From an uncultured Ruminococcus sp. (lineage in GTDB: Bacteria > Bacillota > Clostridia > Oscillospirales > CAG-272): a DNA stretch of 21,462 nt. Positions within the stretch are counted from its first letter, which is position 1. Each line of letters starts with the position of its first letter. The position numbers and the translations under genes are program-made. The notes under the pieces are model-generated. The model did not search any database. It was not told where the DNA came from and saw only the letters and a list, made by a program, of their open reading frames with translations. Shown one piece after another: positions 1-7,785 of the stretch. The DNA is taken from assembly GCA_902778205.1 (NCBI GenBank), contig CACYWX010000009.1, forward strand, positions 1-21,462, in the 5' to 3' direction.

Positions 1-10
1 CTCTGCGGAG

Positions 11-62
11 GTCGGGTCAGGGCGTTGCCCCGACACCCCACGAACTTTTTGGAAAAAGTTCG
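11..62. repeat. Two adjacent palindromes at the left edge
   Basis: Two hairpin-forming sequences sit side by side. In the first, GTCGGG (11-16) can pair with CCCGAC (29-34), or the inner GGGC-GTT-GCCC (20-30) can form instead. The second is a perfect 10-bp inverted repeat, CGAACTTTTT (41-50) with AAAAAGTTCG (53-62), separated by GG. The second is followed by an A-rich run, so on the minus strand it is preceded, not followed, by a T tract. It may be the tail of an upstream intergenic repeat or a bidirectional terminator of a gene outside the window. No coding sequence is visible here. Confidence 0.5.
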
Positions 63-251
63 ATCAAAAACTAATTGTTGGGCATAGTGCAGCTAATTCC
101 GAGTATTGCTATAAACCCGAAAGCGGAAGGAAGCGCAATGGATTCACAAAAATTTCACAATCCGTTCTTTTGAATATGATGCGATCGGTCCGATGACGAC
201 GGCCGGGACTTCTTCTGCCGGGAATACCGGACGGATACCCGGACAAAGCTA
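63..251. other. Non-coding stretch, nothing recognised
   Basis: I see no credible gene here. The only open frame on the plus strand (from an ATG near 193) is about 54 codons, runs straight through the terminator hairpin at 252-284, and has no Shine-Dalgarno sequence. The first half is AT-rich and the second half GC-rich (repeated CCGG-type motifs between 200 and 245). It could be decayed coding sequence. Confidence 0.4.
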
Positions 252-300
252 CCCCGCGGAGCCTGAAGACCGGGTTCCGCGGGGACCTTTTCTTCTCTTC
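252..300 (+). terminator. Intrinsic terminator-like hairpin
   Basis: CCCCGCGGA (252-260) is perfectly complementary to TCCGCGGGG (276-284), with a 15-nt loop. A pyrimidine-rich tract containing TTTT follows (288-300). The stem is 9 bp and very GC-rich. The T tract is interrupted by C residues, so termination efficiency is uncertain. It would end a plus-strand transcript coming from the left of the window, or insulate the promoter just downstream. Confidence 0.6.
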
Positions 301-319
301 GGCATCGGACTCCGCACTC

Positions 320-350
320 TTGACACGAGCGGAGCCGCTGTAGCTATGAT
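320..350 (+). promoter_or_regulatory. Candidate sigma-70 promoter with dyad in spacer
   Basis: A TTGACA -35 box (320-325) is followed 19 nt later by TATGAT (345-350), upstream of the broken acyltransferase-like gene at 389. The spacer is longer than ideal. It holds a perfect dyad, AGCGG-AG-CCGCT (328-339), placed where a repressor could block RNA polymerase. No regulator gene is nearby to match it. Confidence 0.45.
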
Positions 351-388
351 AGAATGATCACCTGCAATCGGAAACGGAGCGTCCCATC

Positions 389-1212
389 ATGAAAAGAAAG
401 CTGTACTCGGAGCTGAGAACCATCTATGAGACAACGGCTGCGGATCCGCACACCTTCCGCATCACGATCAAGCTGAAGGATCCGGTGGACGGCGGTATCC
501 TCCGCTCGGCGGTCGACAAAACCATGGAGCGGTATCCCTATTTCCGAGTACGGATGGCCATTGACGGGGGAGATCTCGTATTCGAGGAGAATCCGGCTCC
601 CATGCCCGTTCTGCATACGCATGAGCGGATCACCCTCGGGAGCGGACAGACACGGAGGGGCATCTTCTGGCCTTCTGCTATTCCTGGAACAGACTGTATA
701 TCGACATCTTCCACGGGCTCACGGACGGGGGAGGCATCTATCCGCTGATCCGGACGCTTCTGTTCTATTATCTGTCGGAGCTGTACGGAAGGGAGTTTTC
801 CGCGGAAGGGATCCGGCTCCGGGAGGACGGCGTTTCCCCGGCAGAATGAGAGGATCCCGCCGAGCATCCCCTTCCTGCGAAAGAGCGGCTCACCGTCCTC
901 ATGCGGAACAGCCCCGCCTTCCAGATGGCCGACGTCGTGCCGCTGACCGACGACTGCACCGCGTACAACCTCCGCATCCCGGAGGCGGAATCCATGCGGT
1001 TCAACATCTCGAACGACGGGAGTCCCGCCGCCATTGTCGCCCTGCTGATGGCGCGGACCGTCGACGCTCTGCACCCGGATGCGGAAAATCCGCCCGTGGT
1101 GGCCATGTGCGTCAACCAGAGAAAGGCTCTTCGCGCGTCCCTGGCTCATCAGAGTCTGGTGGGGGACGTCCGGCTTCCGTACCGGCGCAGGATGAGGGAG
1201 CTCCCGTTCTGA
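389..1212 (+). pseudogene. Broken condensation/alcohol-acetyltransferase-like gene
   Basis: Three pieces of one protein can be followed. The first reads from ATG 389 (MKRKLYSELRTIYE...) and ends in phase near 655. From about 661 the homologous reading continues one frame over (HLLAFCYSWNRLYIDIFHGL...), consistent with loss of one base around 645-660. That frame meets an in-frame TGA at 847-849, continues through MRNSPAFQMADVV and NQRKALRASLAHQSLVG, and stops at 1210-1212. The segment FHGLTDGGG carries the HxxxDG active-site signature of condensation-domain/acyl-CoA O-acyltransferase superfamily enzymes. About 275 codons remain, where relatives I know of usually have around 400, so the C-terminal part is missing. 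It converges on dapL, 28 bp away. Exact substrate and family name are uncertain; that it is a pseudogene is well supported unless the lesions are sequencing errors. Confidence 0.75.
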
Positions 1213-1240
1213 CCGTAAAACCTGAAGCAGGACGGAGCCG

Positions 1241-2440
1241 TCAGCGTCCGGGCATCCCGGAAATCAGCCGCGCCATCCGATCCGCCGCCTCCTTCGTGTC
1301 CGCCGGGCTGCCGAAGGAGGAGAACCGGAAATATCCCTCGCCGCACGCACCGAATCCCGCGCCGGGCGTGCCGACCACCTGAATTTCATGGAGAAGCAGA
1401 TCGAAAAACTCCCAGCTCCCCATGTCTCCCGGGCACCTCGCCCAGACATAGGGGGCGTTATTTCCGCCGAAATACCGGACCTCCATGGCGTCGAAGGTGT
1501 CGGTCAGGATCCGCGCGTTGGCCTTGTATACCCGGAGGTTCTCCCGGATCTGCTCCTGTCCCTCCGGCGTGAAGACCGCCGCGCCGGCTCTCTGGATCAC
1601 ATAGGACACGCCGTTGGTCTTGGTGGTCCGGTTGCGCACCCACATGGCGTTCAGGTTCATGCCGCACCGCTCCAGCTCCTTCGGGATCACCGTGTATCCG
1701 AGCCGCGTCCCGGTGAAGCCCGCGGTCTTCGAGAGGGAGCAGATCTCGACGGCGCAGGTCCGGGACCCTTCGATCTCAAGGATCGAGCGCGGAAGGGCGG
1801 GATCGTCAACAAACGCCTCGTAGGCCGCGTCGAAGAGGATCACCGCGCCCCGCTCGTTGGCCCAGTCCACCCAGGCCTTCAGCTTCTCCCGGGAGAACAC
1901 CGCGCCCGTCGGATTGTTGGGCGAGCAGAGATAGACGAGATCCGCGTCAAGGTCATCGGTCGGCACGGGCGTGAAGCCGTCGGCCTCCGAGGAACTGAGC
2001 CGCACGATCCGCCGTCCCGCCATGACGTTCGCGTCCACGTAGGCCGGGTACGCCGGTTCGATCACCAGAGCCGCGCTTTCCCGGTCGAACAGATCGAGGA
2101 GGTCCCCCAGCTCGTCGCTTGCGCCGCTGGAAACAAAGACCTCCTCCGCGTCGAGGGAGATCCCACGGGAGCGGTAGTGCTCCGCGATGGCTTCTCTGAG
2201 AAACGGCGCGCCGGGCTCGGGCATGTAGCCGTGGAAGGTCTCCTTCCTTCCCTGATCGTCCGCCGCCTCGTGCAGGGCCTTCACCACCGCCGGACAGAGC
2301 GGCAGGGACACGTCCCCGATCCCCAGTCGCAAAAGCCGCGTCCCCGGATGGGAGTCGCAATAGGCTTTCGTTTTCTGCGCGATGTTGAAGAACAGATAGG
2401 AATCCTTCAGATCCGCGTAGTGCAGGTTGGGCTTCAGCAT
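1241..2440 (-). CDS. dapL: LL-diaminopimelate aminotransferase
   Basis: This 399-residue PLP enzyme of the class I/II aminotransferase fold converts tetrahydrodipicolinate directly to LL-diaminopimelate, with glutamate as amino donor, bypassing the succinylase and acetylase steps of lysine and cell-wall synthesis. The family signature is clear: the N-terminus NLHYADLKDSYLFFNIAQK, the cofactor motif SPNNPTGA (173-180), DAAYEAF (204-210), and the PLP lysine K238 in SLSKTAGFTGTRLGYT. Length matches DapL (about 400). The ATG at 2440 has GGAGAG eight bases upstream. Its first seven bases overlap the end of dapF, indicating translational coupling. It is the last gene of the minus-strand cluster. 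No terminator is obvious in the 28 bp before the converging pseudogene. Confidence 0.95.
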   Translation of the reverse strand: MLKPNLHYADLKDSYLFFNIAQKTKAYCDSHPGTRLLRLGIGDVSLPLCPAVVKALHEAADDQGRKETFHGYMPEPGAPFLREAIAEHYRSRGISLDAEEVFVSSGASDELGDLLDLFDRESAALVIEPAYPAYVDANVMAGRRIVRLSSSEADGFTPVPTDDLDADLVYLCSPNNPTGAVFSREKLKAWVDWANERGAVILFDAAYEAFVDDPALPRSILEIEGSRTCAVEICSLSKTAGFTGTRLGYTVIPKELERCGMNLNAMWVRNRTTKTNGVSYVIQRAGAAVFTPEGQEQIRENLRVYKANARILTDTFDAMEVRYFGGNNAPYVWARCPGDMGSWEFFDLLLHEIQVVGTPGAGFGACGEGYFRFSSFGSPADTKEAADRMARLISGMPGR

Positions 2441-3225
2441 AGATCCGTCTCTCCTTCATAGACAAATTCCGCCGGACCGGTCATGGTGACGCCGCCGTCC
2501 GGATCGATCCGGATTTTCAGCGTCCCGCCGTCCAGCTCCACCGCGATGTCCTCGTCCGCCCGGCAATATCCCTTCTTCACCGCCGCCGCGGCGGACGCGC
2601 ACGCACCGGTCCCGCAGGCCAGCGTCACGCCGCTTCCGCGCTCCCAGACCCGCATCCGCAGTCTGTCTTTCGCAATGACTTCGACAAACTCGACATTCAC
2701 CTCGCCCGGGAAGGCCGGATGCTTTTCGATTTTCGGCCCGAGGGTGGTCAGAGGCGCGTCCTCCGCCGAAGAGACGAAGAGCACCGCATGAGGATTGCCG
2801 ACGTCCACGGGAGTGCAGACAACCTTTTCTCCCTCCACGTCCAGGGTCAGATCCTCCCCGGCCACGGCCCGTCCCATATCCACGGACACGGTCTTCACCC
2901 GCCCGCCGCACAGATGCAGCTCCAGGGTACGGATGCCGGACAGGGTCTCCACGGTCAGCCGGGTCCTGTCGGTGTAGCCCTTGTCGTAGACGTACTTTCC
3001 GACACACCGGATCCCGTTGCCGCACATTTTGGCCTCGCTCCCGTCCGCGTTGAAGATCCGCATTTTAAAATCCGCTTTATCCGACGGACTGATGGTGATG
3101 ATCCCGTCCGAACCCGCGCCGAAATGCCGGTCGGACAGCCTTCTCGATACCTCCGCGGGATCCTCCGGCTCGCCCCAGAAATAGAGGTAGTCGTTGCCGA
3201 GCCCCTGCATTTTGGTGAAGTGCAT
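2434..3225 (-). CDS. dapF: Diaminopimelate epimerase
   Basis: This cytoplasmic, cofactor-free racemase converts LL- to meso-diaminopimelate, the step after DapL, for lysine and peptidoglycan. Both active-site cysteines are present in their usual motifs: NADGSEAKMCGNGIR (Cys68) and ERGSGVTLACGTGAC (Cys204). GNPHAVLFV lies between them. Two tandem ATGs occur. The first (3228) is only 2 nt from the GGAGG Shine-Dalgarno (complement of 3231-3235) and the second (3225) is 5 nt from it, so I prefer 3225; the choice changes the protein by one residue (263 or 264 aa). It overlaps dapL by 7 bp. An AT-rich repeat separates it from carB, so it may be on the same transcript or weakly uncoupled. Confidence 0.96.
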   Translation of the reverse strand: MHFTKMQGLGNDYLYFWGEPEDPAEVSRRLSDRHFGAGSDGIITISPSDKADFKMRIFNADGSEAKMCGNGIRCVGKYVYDKGYTDRTRLTVETLSGIRTLELHLCGGRVKTVSVDMGRAVAGEDLTLDVEGEKVVCTPVDVGNPHAVLFVSSAEDAPLTTLGPKIEKHPAFPGEVNVEFVEVIAKDRLRMRVWERGSGVTLACGTGACASAAAAVKKGYCRADEDIAVELDGGTLKIRIDPDGGVTMTGPAEFVYEGETDLC

Positions 3226-3240
3226 CATAACCTCCAGGGT

Positions 3241-3315
3241 AAATTCAGAATTCAGAATGAAGAATGAAGAATGAAGAATTACGGCACAATCAATTCATAA
3301 TTCTGAATTCATAAT
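3241..3315. repeat. AT-rich repeat with tandem 7-mers and inverted ends
   Basis: This patch fills most of the carB-dapF gap. AATTCAGAATT (3242-3252) is perfectly inverted as AATTCTGAATT (3299-3309). Between them are three tandem copies of AGAATGA (3254-3274) and a fourth variant, AGAATTA. Base composition is strikingly AT-rich compared with the GC-rich genes on both sides. It resembles a small dispersed intergenic repeat; RNA from either strand could fold across it. It has no coding potential. Confidence 0.75.
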
Positions 3316-3317
3316 TC

Positions 3318-6300
3318 TCAACTGATTCTTGAAATCCCGATCGTCATTTCCTCCAGCACGTCCAGAAGGACCTTCACCGTGTCCAGCGAGGTGAACATAG
3401 TCACGCCGGACTGGGTGGCCGCCTGCCGGATCGCGGTTCCGTCGCCATAGTGGACGCCGGAGAGGATGGCGCGGGTGTTGATGACGTAGCTGACGTGGCC
3501 GGCCCGGATGGCGTCGATGACCTCACGGCTGCCCTCGCTCAGCTTGTGCAGGGTCCGGGCCTCGACGCCGTGCTCCCTGAGAAATTCCGCCGTCACCGTG
3601 GTGGCCTCGACGGCGAAGCCCATGCCGCGGAACCGTCTCACCAGGGGCAGGGCCTCCTCCTTGTCCTCGTCCGCCAGGGTCACCACCACGGTCCCGTAGT
3701 TGGGGAGCTTCAGCCCGGACGCGACGAGGGCCTTGTACATGGCGCGGGGGAGCTTTTTGTCGTACCCGATGGCCTCCCCGGTGGACTTCATCTCCGGCGA
3801 GAGGTAGGAATCCATCCCGCCGAGCTTGGAGAAGGAGAAGGCCGGCGCCTTGACGTAATATCTGGATTTTTCCTTCGGGTATCCCGGCTCGATCCCCTGC
3901 TCCCTCAGGCTCGTCCCGAGGATGACCCGGGCGGCGATGTCGGCGAGAGGGTATCCCGCCGCCTTCGACAGGAAGGGCACCGTGCGGGAGGAGCGGGGAT
4001 TGACCTCGATGATGAATACCTCCTCCGCCGGGGTGACGATGAACTGGATGTTGTAAAGCCCCACGATCCCGATGCCGGGTCCGAGGCGCTTCGCGTAGTC
4101 GAGGATCGTTTGCTTCACCTTCTCGGACAGCGAAAACGGCGGGTACACCGAAATGGAGTCCCCGGAATGCACCCCCGTGCGCTCCACCAGCTCCATGATG
4201 CCGGGCACGAAGACCTCACGCCCGTCGCACACAGCGTCCACCTCCACCTCCCGGCCCCGGATGTAGCGGTCCACCAGCACGGGCTTGTCCTCGTCGATCT
4301 CCACGGCGGTTTTCAGGTAGTGCCGCAGGTCCGCCTCCTTCGCCACGATCTGCATGGCCCGGCCTCCCAGCACGAACGACGGCCGGACCAGCACGGGATA
4401 GCCGATCTCCTCAGCCGCCCGCACGCCCGCCTCGACGCTCGTCACCGCCCGGCCCTCCGGCTGAGGGATCCCGAGGTCGATCAGAAGCTTTTCAAAGAGG
4501 TCCCGGTCCTCCGCACGGGCAATGGCTCCGCAGTCCGTGCCGATGATCCTCGCGCCGCGCTTCATAAGGGGCTCCGCCAGATTGACCGCCGTCTGTCCGC
4601 CGAGGGTGGCGATGACGCCCACGGGACGCTCGTGCTCGATCACGTTCATCACGTCCTCCGGGGTGAGAGGCTCGAAATACAGCTTGTCGGAGCAGGTGTA
4701 GTCCGTGGAGACGGTCTCCGGGTTGTTGTTGACGATGATGGCCTCGTATCCCGCTTCCCGGATGGTCTTCACCGCCCGGACCGTGGAATAGTCGAACTCC
4801 ACCCCCTGCCCGATGCGGATGGGACCGGAGCCCAGGACCACGATCTTCGGCTTTTCGGTCACGGCGGATTCTTCCTCGTCCTCCCAGGTCGAATAGAAAT
4901 ACGGGACGTAGCTCGCAAACTCCGAGGCGCAGGTGTCGATCATCTTATAGACCGGCACGATGCCCAGGGATTTGCGGAAATCGCAGACTTCTGTTTCGGT
5001 CCGGTTCCACAGCCGGGCGATTTCCGCGTCGCAGAAGCCCATGCGCTTGGCCTCTCTGAGATGCTCCCCGGGATTTGCCGCAAGGGTCCGCTCCATGTCC
5101 GTGATGTTCTGGATCTTTTCGAGGAAAAAGCGGTCGATGCCGGTCCTCTCCCCTATTATAGCCGAAGAGACACCCCGGCGCAAGAGCTCCGCCACGGCGA
5201 AGATGCGGGTATCCGTCGGCGTCCCGATGGAATCCAGCAGCTCGTCCGTCGGCGGGGCGTCGAACCTTTTATCGTACAGGTGAATGTGGCCGGTTTCCAG
5301 GGAACGCACGGCCTTGAGCAGGCTCTCCTCGAAGGTCCGGCCCACGCTCATGACCTCGCCCGTGGCCTTCATCTGGGTGCCGAGGGTCGGGTTCGCGTCC
5401 GTGAACTTGTCGAAGGGAAAGCGCGGCATCTTCGTCACCACGTAATCCAGAGAGGGCTCGAAGGACGCCGGGGTATTGGCCAGCGGGATCTCGTCGAGGG
5501 TCATGCCGATGCCGATCTTGGCCGACACCCTTGCGATGGGATACCCGGACGCCTTCGACGCCAGAGCCGAGGAACGGGACACCCGAGGATTGACCTCGAT
5601 GAGGTAATACTGAAACGACTTCGGATCCAGCGCGAACTGCACGTTGCACCCGCCCTCGATCCCCAGCGCCCGGATGATTCGGAGCGCAGAGGTGCGGAGC
5701 ATCTGGTATTCCTTGTTGGTCAGGGTCTGGGAGGGGCAGACGACGATGGAATCCCCGGTGTGTACGCCCACGGGATCGAGGTTTTCCATGTTGCAGACGG
5801 TGATCGCCGTGTCGTTTTTGTCCCGCATGACCTCGTATTCGATCTCCTTATACCCCTTCACGCTCTTCTCCACCAGCACCTCGGTGACCGGCGACAGCTC
5901 CAGGCCGCGCGCGAGAAGGGGAATCAGCTCCTCCTCGTTTTCCGCGAAGCCTCCGCCCGTGCCGCCGAGGGTAAAGGCCGGTCTCAGCACCACGGGGTAG
6001 CCGATCTTCTCCGTGATTTCCCGGCCCTCTCCGACGGTGTGCGCCACGTCCGAGGGAAGCACCGGTTCTCCCAGCCGCTCGCACAGGGCCTTGAACTGCT
6101 CTCTGTCCTCCGCCTCCTCGATGGAGGAGCACCTTGTCCCCAGAAGCTCGACCCGGCATTCCCGCAGAACGCCCTTTTTCTCCAGCTGCATGGCCAGGTT
6201 CAGCCCCGTCTGTCCGCCGATCCCGGGCAGGATGGCGTCCGGGCGCTCCGTGCGGATGATCCGGGCGGCGAATTCCAGCGTCAGGGGCTCCATGTACACC

Positions 6301-6488
6301 CGGTCGGCCACGGAGGTGTCCGTCATGATAGTGGCGGGATTGGAGTTGCAGAGCACCACCTCGTACCCCTCCTCCTTTAGGGCGAGGCAGGCCTGAGTCC
6401 CCGCGTAGTCGAATTCGGCGGCCTGTCCGATGACGATGGGCCCGGAGCCGATCACCATGATCTTGTGTATGTCAGTTCTCTTCGGCAT
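3318..6488 (-). CDS. carB: Carbamoyl-phosphate synthase large subunit
   Basis: This 1056-residue synthetase subunit makes carbamoyl phosphate from bicarbonate, two ATP and ammonia tunnelled from CarA, feeding pyrimidine and arginine synthesis. The duplicated architecture is intact. The first ATP-grasp half opens with KIMVIGSGPIVIGQAAEFDY (about 9-28) and the second with IVVLGSGPIRIGQGVEFDY (near 550). Each half has its ATP-grasp loop (LRPAFTLGGTGGG, VRPSFVLGGRAM) and the EVNPR motif (IEVNPRVSRSSAL, IEVNPRSSRTVPF). A methylglyoxal-synthase-like regulatory domain forms the last 120 or so residues, normally the site of UMP or ornithine effects. The start at 6488 has GGAGG upstream and lies 17 bp after the carA stop, so the subunits are co-transcribed. 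Length is slightly short of the E. coli protein but usual for Firmicutes. Confidence 0.98.
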   Translation of the reverse strand: MPKRTDIHKIMVIGSGPIVIGQAAEFDYAGTQACLALKEEGYEVVLCNSNPATIMTDTSVADRVYMEPLTLEFAARIIRTERPDAILPGIGGQTGLNLAMQLEKKGVLRECRVELLGTRCSSIEEAEDREQFKALCERLGEPVLPSDVAHTVGEGREITEKIGYPVVLRPAFTLGGTGGGFAENEEELIPLLARGLELSPVTEVLVEKSVKGYKEIEYEVMRDKNDTAITVCNMENLDPVGVHTGDSIVVCPSQTLTNKEYQMLRTSALRIIRALGIEGGCNVQFALDPKSFQYYLIEVNPRVSRSSALASKASGYPIARVSAKIGIGMTLDEIPLANTPASFEPSLDYVVTKMPRFPFDKFTDANPTLGTQMKATGEVMSVGRTFEESLLKAVRSLETGHIHLYDKRFDAPPTDELLDSIGTPTDTRIFAVAELLRRGVSSAIIGERTGIDRFFLEKIQNITDMERTLAANPGEHLREAKRMGFCDAEIARLWNRTETEVCDFRKSLGIVPVYKMIDTCASEFASYVPYFYSTWEDEEESAVTEKPKIVVLGSGPIRIGQGVEFDYSTVRAVKTIREAGYEAIIVNNNPETVSTDYTCSDKLYFEPLTPEDVMNVIEHERPVGVIATLGGQTAVNLAEPLMKRGARIIGTDCGAIARAEDRDLFEKLLIDLGIPQPEGRAVTSVEAGVRAAEEIGYPVLVRPSFVLGGRAMQIVAKEADLRHYLKTAVEIDEDKPVLVDRYIRGREVEVDAVCDGREVFVPGIMELVERTGVHSGDSISVYPPFSLSEKVKQTILDYAKRLGPGIGIVGLYNIQFIVTPAEEVFIIEVNPRSSRTVPFLSKAAGYPLADIAARVILGTSLREQGIEPGYPKEKSRYYVKAPAFSFSKLGGMDSYLSPEMKSTGEAIGYDKKLPRAMYKALVASGLKLPNYGTVVVTLADEDKEEALPLVRRFRGMGFAVEATTVTAEFLREHGVEARTLHKLSEGSREVIDAIRAGHVSYVINTRAILSGVHYGDGTAIRQAATQSGVTMFTSLDTVKVLLDVLEEMTIGISRIS

Positions 6489-6505
6489 GGGAAGCCTCCG
6501 TCAGC

Positions 6506-7588
6506 TCATGATTGCATCATGCGGATGAATTCGTCGAACAGAGATCCGCTATCCTCGGGTCCCGGCGCGCTCTCGGGATGGTACTGGACGGAAAACGCCC
6601 GGTCGGCTGGAGCTGCCATTCCCTCCACCGTCCCGTCCAGCAGGTTTATCCGGGTCACGGTCAGTCCCGTTCCCGCAAGGCTTTCCGCGTCCACGGCGTA
6701 GGAGTGGTTCTGGGCGGTGATCTCGATCTTCCCGGTCAGAAGATCCTTTACGGGATGGTTGCCACCCCGGTGCCCGAATTTCAGCTTATAGGTTCTCGCC
6801 CCATAAGCCAGAGCCAGAATCTGATGGCCGAGGCAGATGCCGAAAATCGGATATTCTCCCCGCAGGGCCCGCACCGTTCCGATGGTCTCCGGCACGTCCT
6901 CCGGATCGCCCGGGCCGTTGGACAGGAACACGCCGTCGGGATTCAGGCTGCGGATCGCGTCGGCTCCCGTGTTCCAGGGCACCACCGTCACCCGGCATCC
7001 GCGCTTCACCAGGGACCGGACGATGTTCTTCTTCATCCCGCAGTCAACCGCGGCCACGTGGAACCGGGGATGCTCCGGGGAGACCGTACGGATTTCCTTC
7101 ACGCTCACCCGGGCAACCTGATCGTGCCGGAGGTCGGATTCCGCAAGGATCCGGAGGCATTCGTCCATGGGCATCCCGGCGTCCGTGAGAAGGGCCCGGC
7201 GGCTTCCGAGATCCCGGATGGACCGGGTGAGCTTCCGGGTGTCGACGCCGGACAGGCCCGGGATCCCGAACCGCTTCATGGCGTGGTCCAGGGTCTCCGC
7301 ACACCGGAAATTCGACGGCGTGGAGCACACTTCCCGCACGATGAGCGCGCCGAGGGATGGGACCTCCGTCTCCCAGTCGTCCCCGTTCAGGCCGTAATTG
7401 CCGATCAGGGGATAGGTCATGACCACCGCCTGATCCGTGTAGGAGGGATCGGACAGAATCTCCTGATACCCCGCCATGGAGGTGTTGAAGACCAGCTCGC
7501 AGATCCGGTCACACGACGCTCCGAAGCCCTCCCCGACGTACACCGCCCCGTCGGAGGTCACAAGTTTTCTTCCTGTTTTTTCCGCCAT
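6506..7588 (-). CDS. carA: Carbamoyl-phosphate synthase small (glutaminase) subunit
   Basis: This class I (triad) glutamine amidotransferase hydrolyses glutamine and hands ammonia to CarB. An N-terminal CarA-specific domain (GRKLVTSDGAVYVGEGFGA...) is followed by the amidotransferase domain. Its nucleophile is Cys252 in FGICLGHQ, with His337 and Glu339 in QYHPES; the oxyanion-loop region SNGPGDPEDV is present. I chose ATG 7588 (360 aa) because GAGGAAAG lies just upstream. The in-frame ATG at 7621 would add 11 residues read from the intergenic repeat. The 5' edge therefore begins only 12 bp from repeat copy 1. It is followed immediately by carB. Confidence 0.97.
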   Translation of the reverse strand: MAEKTGRKLVTSDGAVYVGEGFGASCDRICELVFNTSMAGYQEILSDPSYTDQAVVMTYPLIGNYGLNGDDWETEVPSLGALIVREVCSTPSNFRCAETLDHAMKRFGIPGLSGVDTRKLTRSIRDLGSRRALLTDAGMPMDECLRILAESDLRHDQVARVSVKEIRTVSPEHPRFHVAAVDCGMKKNIVRSLVKRGCRVTVVPWNTGADAIRSLNPDGVFLSNGPGDPEDVPETIGTVRALRGEYPIFGICLGHQILALAYGARTYKLKFGHRGGNHPVKDLLTGKIEITAQNHSYAVDAESLAGTGLTVTRINLLDGTVEGMAAPADRAFSVQYHPESAPGPEDSGSLFDEFIRMMQS

Positions 7589-7600
7589 ACCGCTTTCCTC

Positions 7601-7785
7601 AGTTATGAATTTGCTCCGCAAATGTTATCAGTTATGATTGCCTGCGGCAAGTGATGAGCGCCTTCGTCGCGTTGGGGAGACGGGTCAGCGAAACCGTTTT
7701 CTCCGTCTCTCAGGCTTCGCGAAGCGAATTATCACCTGCGAAGCAGCCATCACTGTCATCGCGCGGAGCGCTCATCACTTCTTTT
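7601..7785. repeat. Palindrome-rich intergenic repeat, copy 1 (purF-carA)
   Basis: This element of about 185 bp starts AGTTATGAATTTGC and ends GAGCGCTCATCACTTC. It is near-identical along its length to the copy at 12726-12909 and shares its ends with the copy at 9223-9389. It contains several nested inverted repeats, including GAGACGG with CCGTCTC, GCTTC-GC-GAAGC, and AGTGATGAGCGC with GCGCTCATCACT. It fills the whole gap between the purF stop and the carA ribosome-binding site, and overlaps the last codons of purF (7756-7785). Function is unknown; it would be transcribed as a structured RNA within the operon. Confidence 0.85.

Noticed and set aside
193..357. Small open frame of about 54 codons on the plus strand
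   Set aside because: It runs through a terminator hairpin and the candidate promoter, has no ribosome-binding site and no recognisable similarity.
1388..2461. 357-codon open frame antisense to dapL
   Set aside because: Shadow of dapL, which carries the PLP lysine and all expected motifs on the other strand.
3450..6380. 976-codon open frame on the plus strand opposite carB
   Set aside because: It is the antisense shadow of carB in GC-rich DNA. The predicted protein is rich in Arg, Gly, His and Asp and has no recognisable domain, whereas the minus strand encodes every CarB motif.
7589..7621. Longer carA start at 7621 (MRSKFITEESG...)
   Set aside because: The extra residues are read from the intergenic repeat, and the same RSKFIT string appears in the false purF extension. 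A good ribosome-binding site supports 7588.
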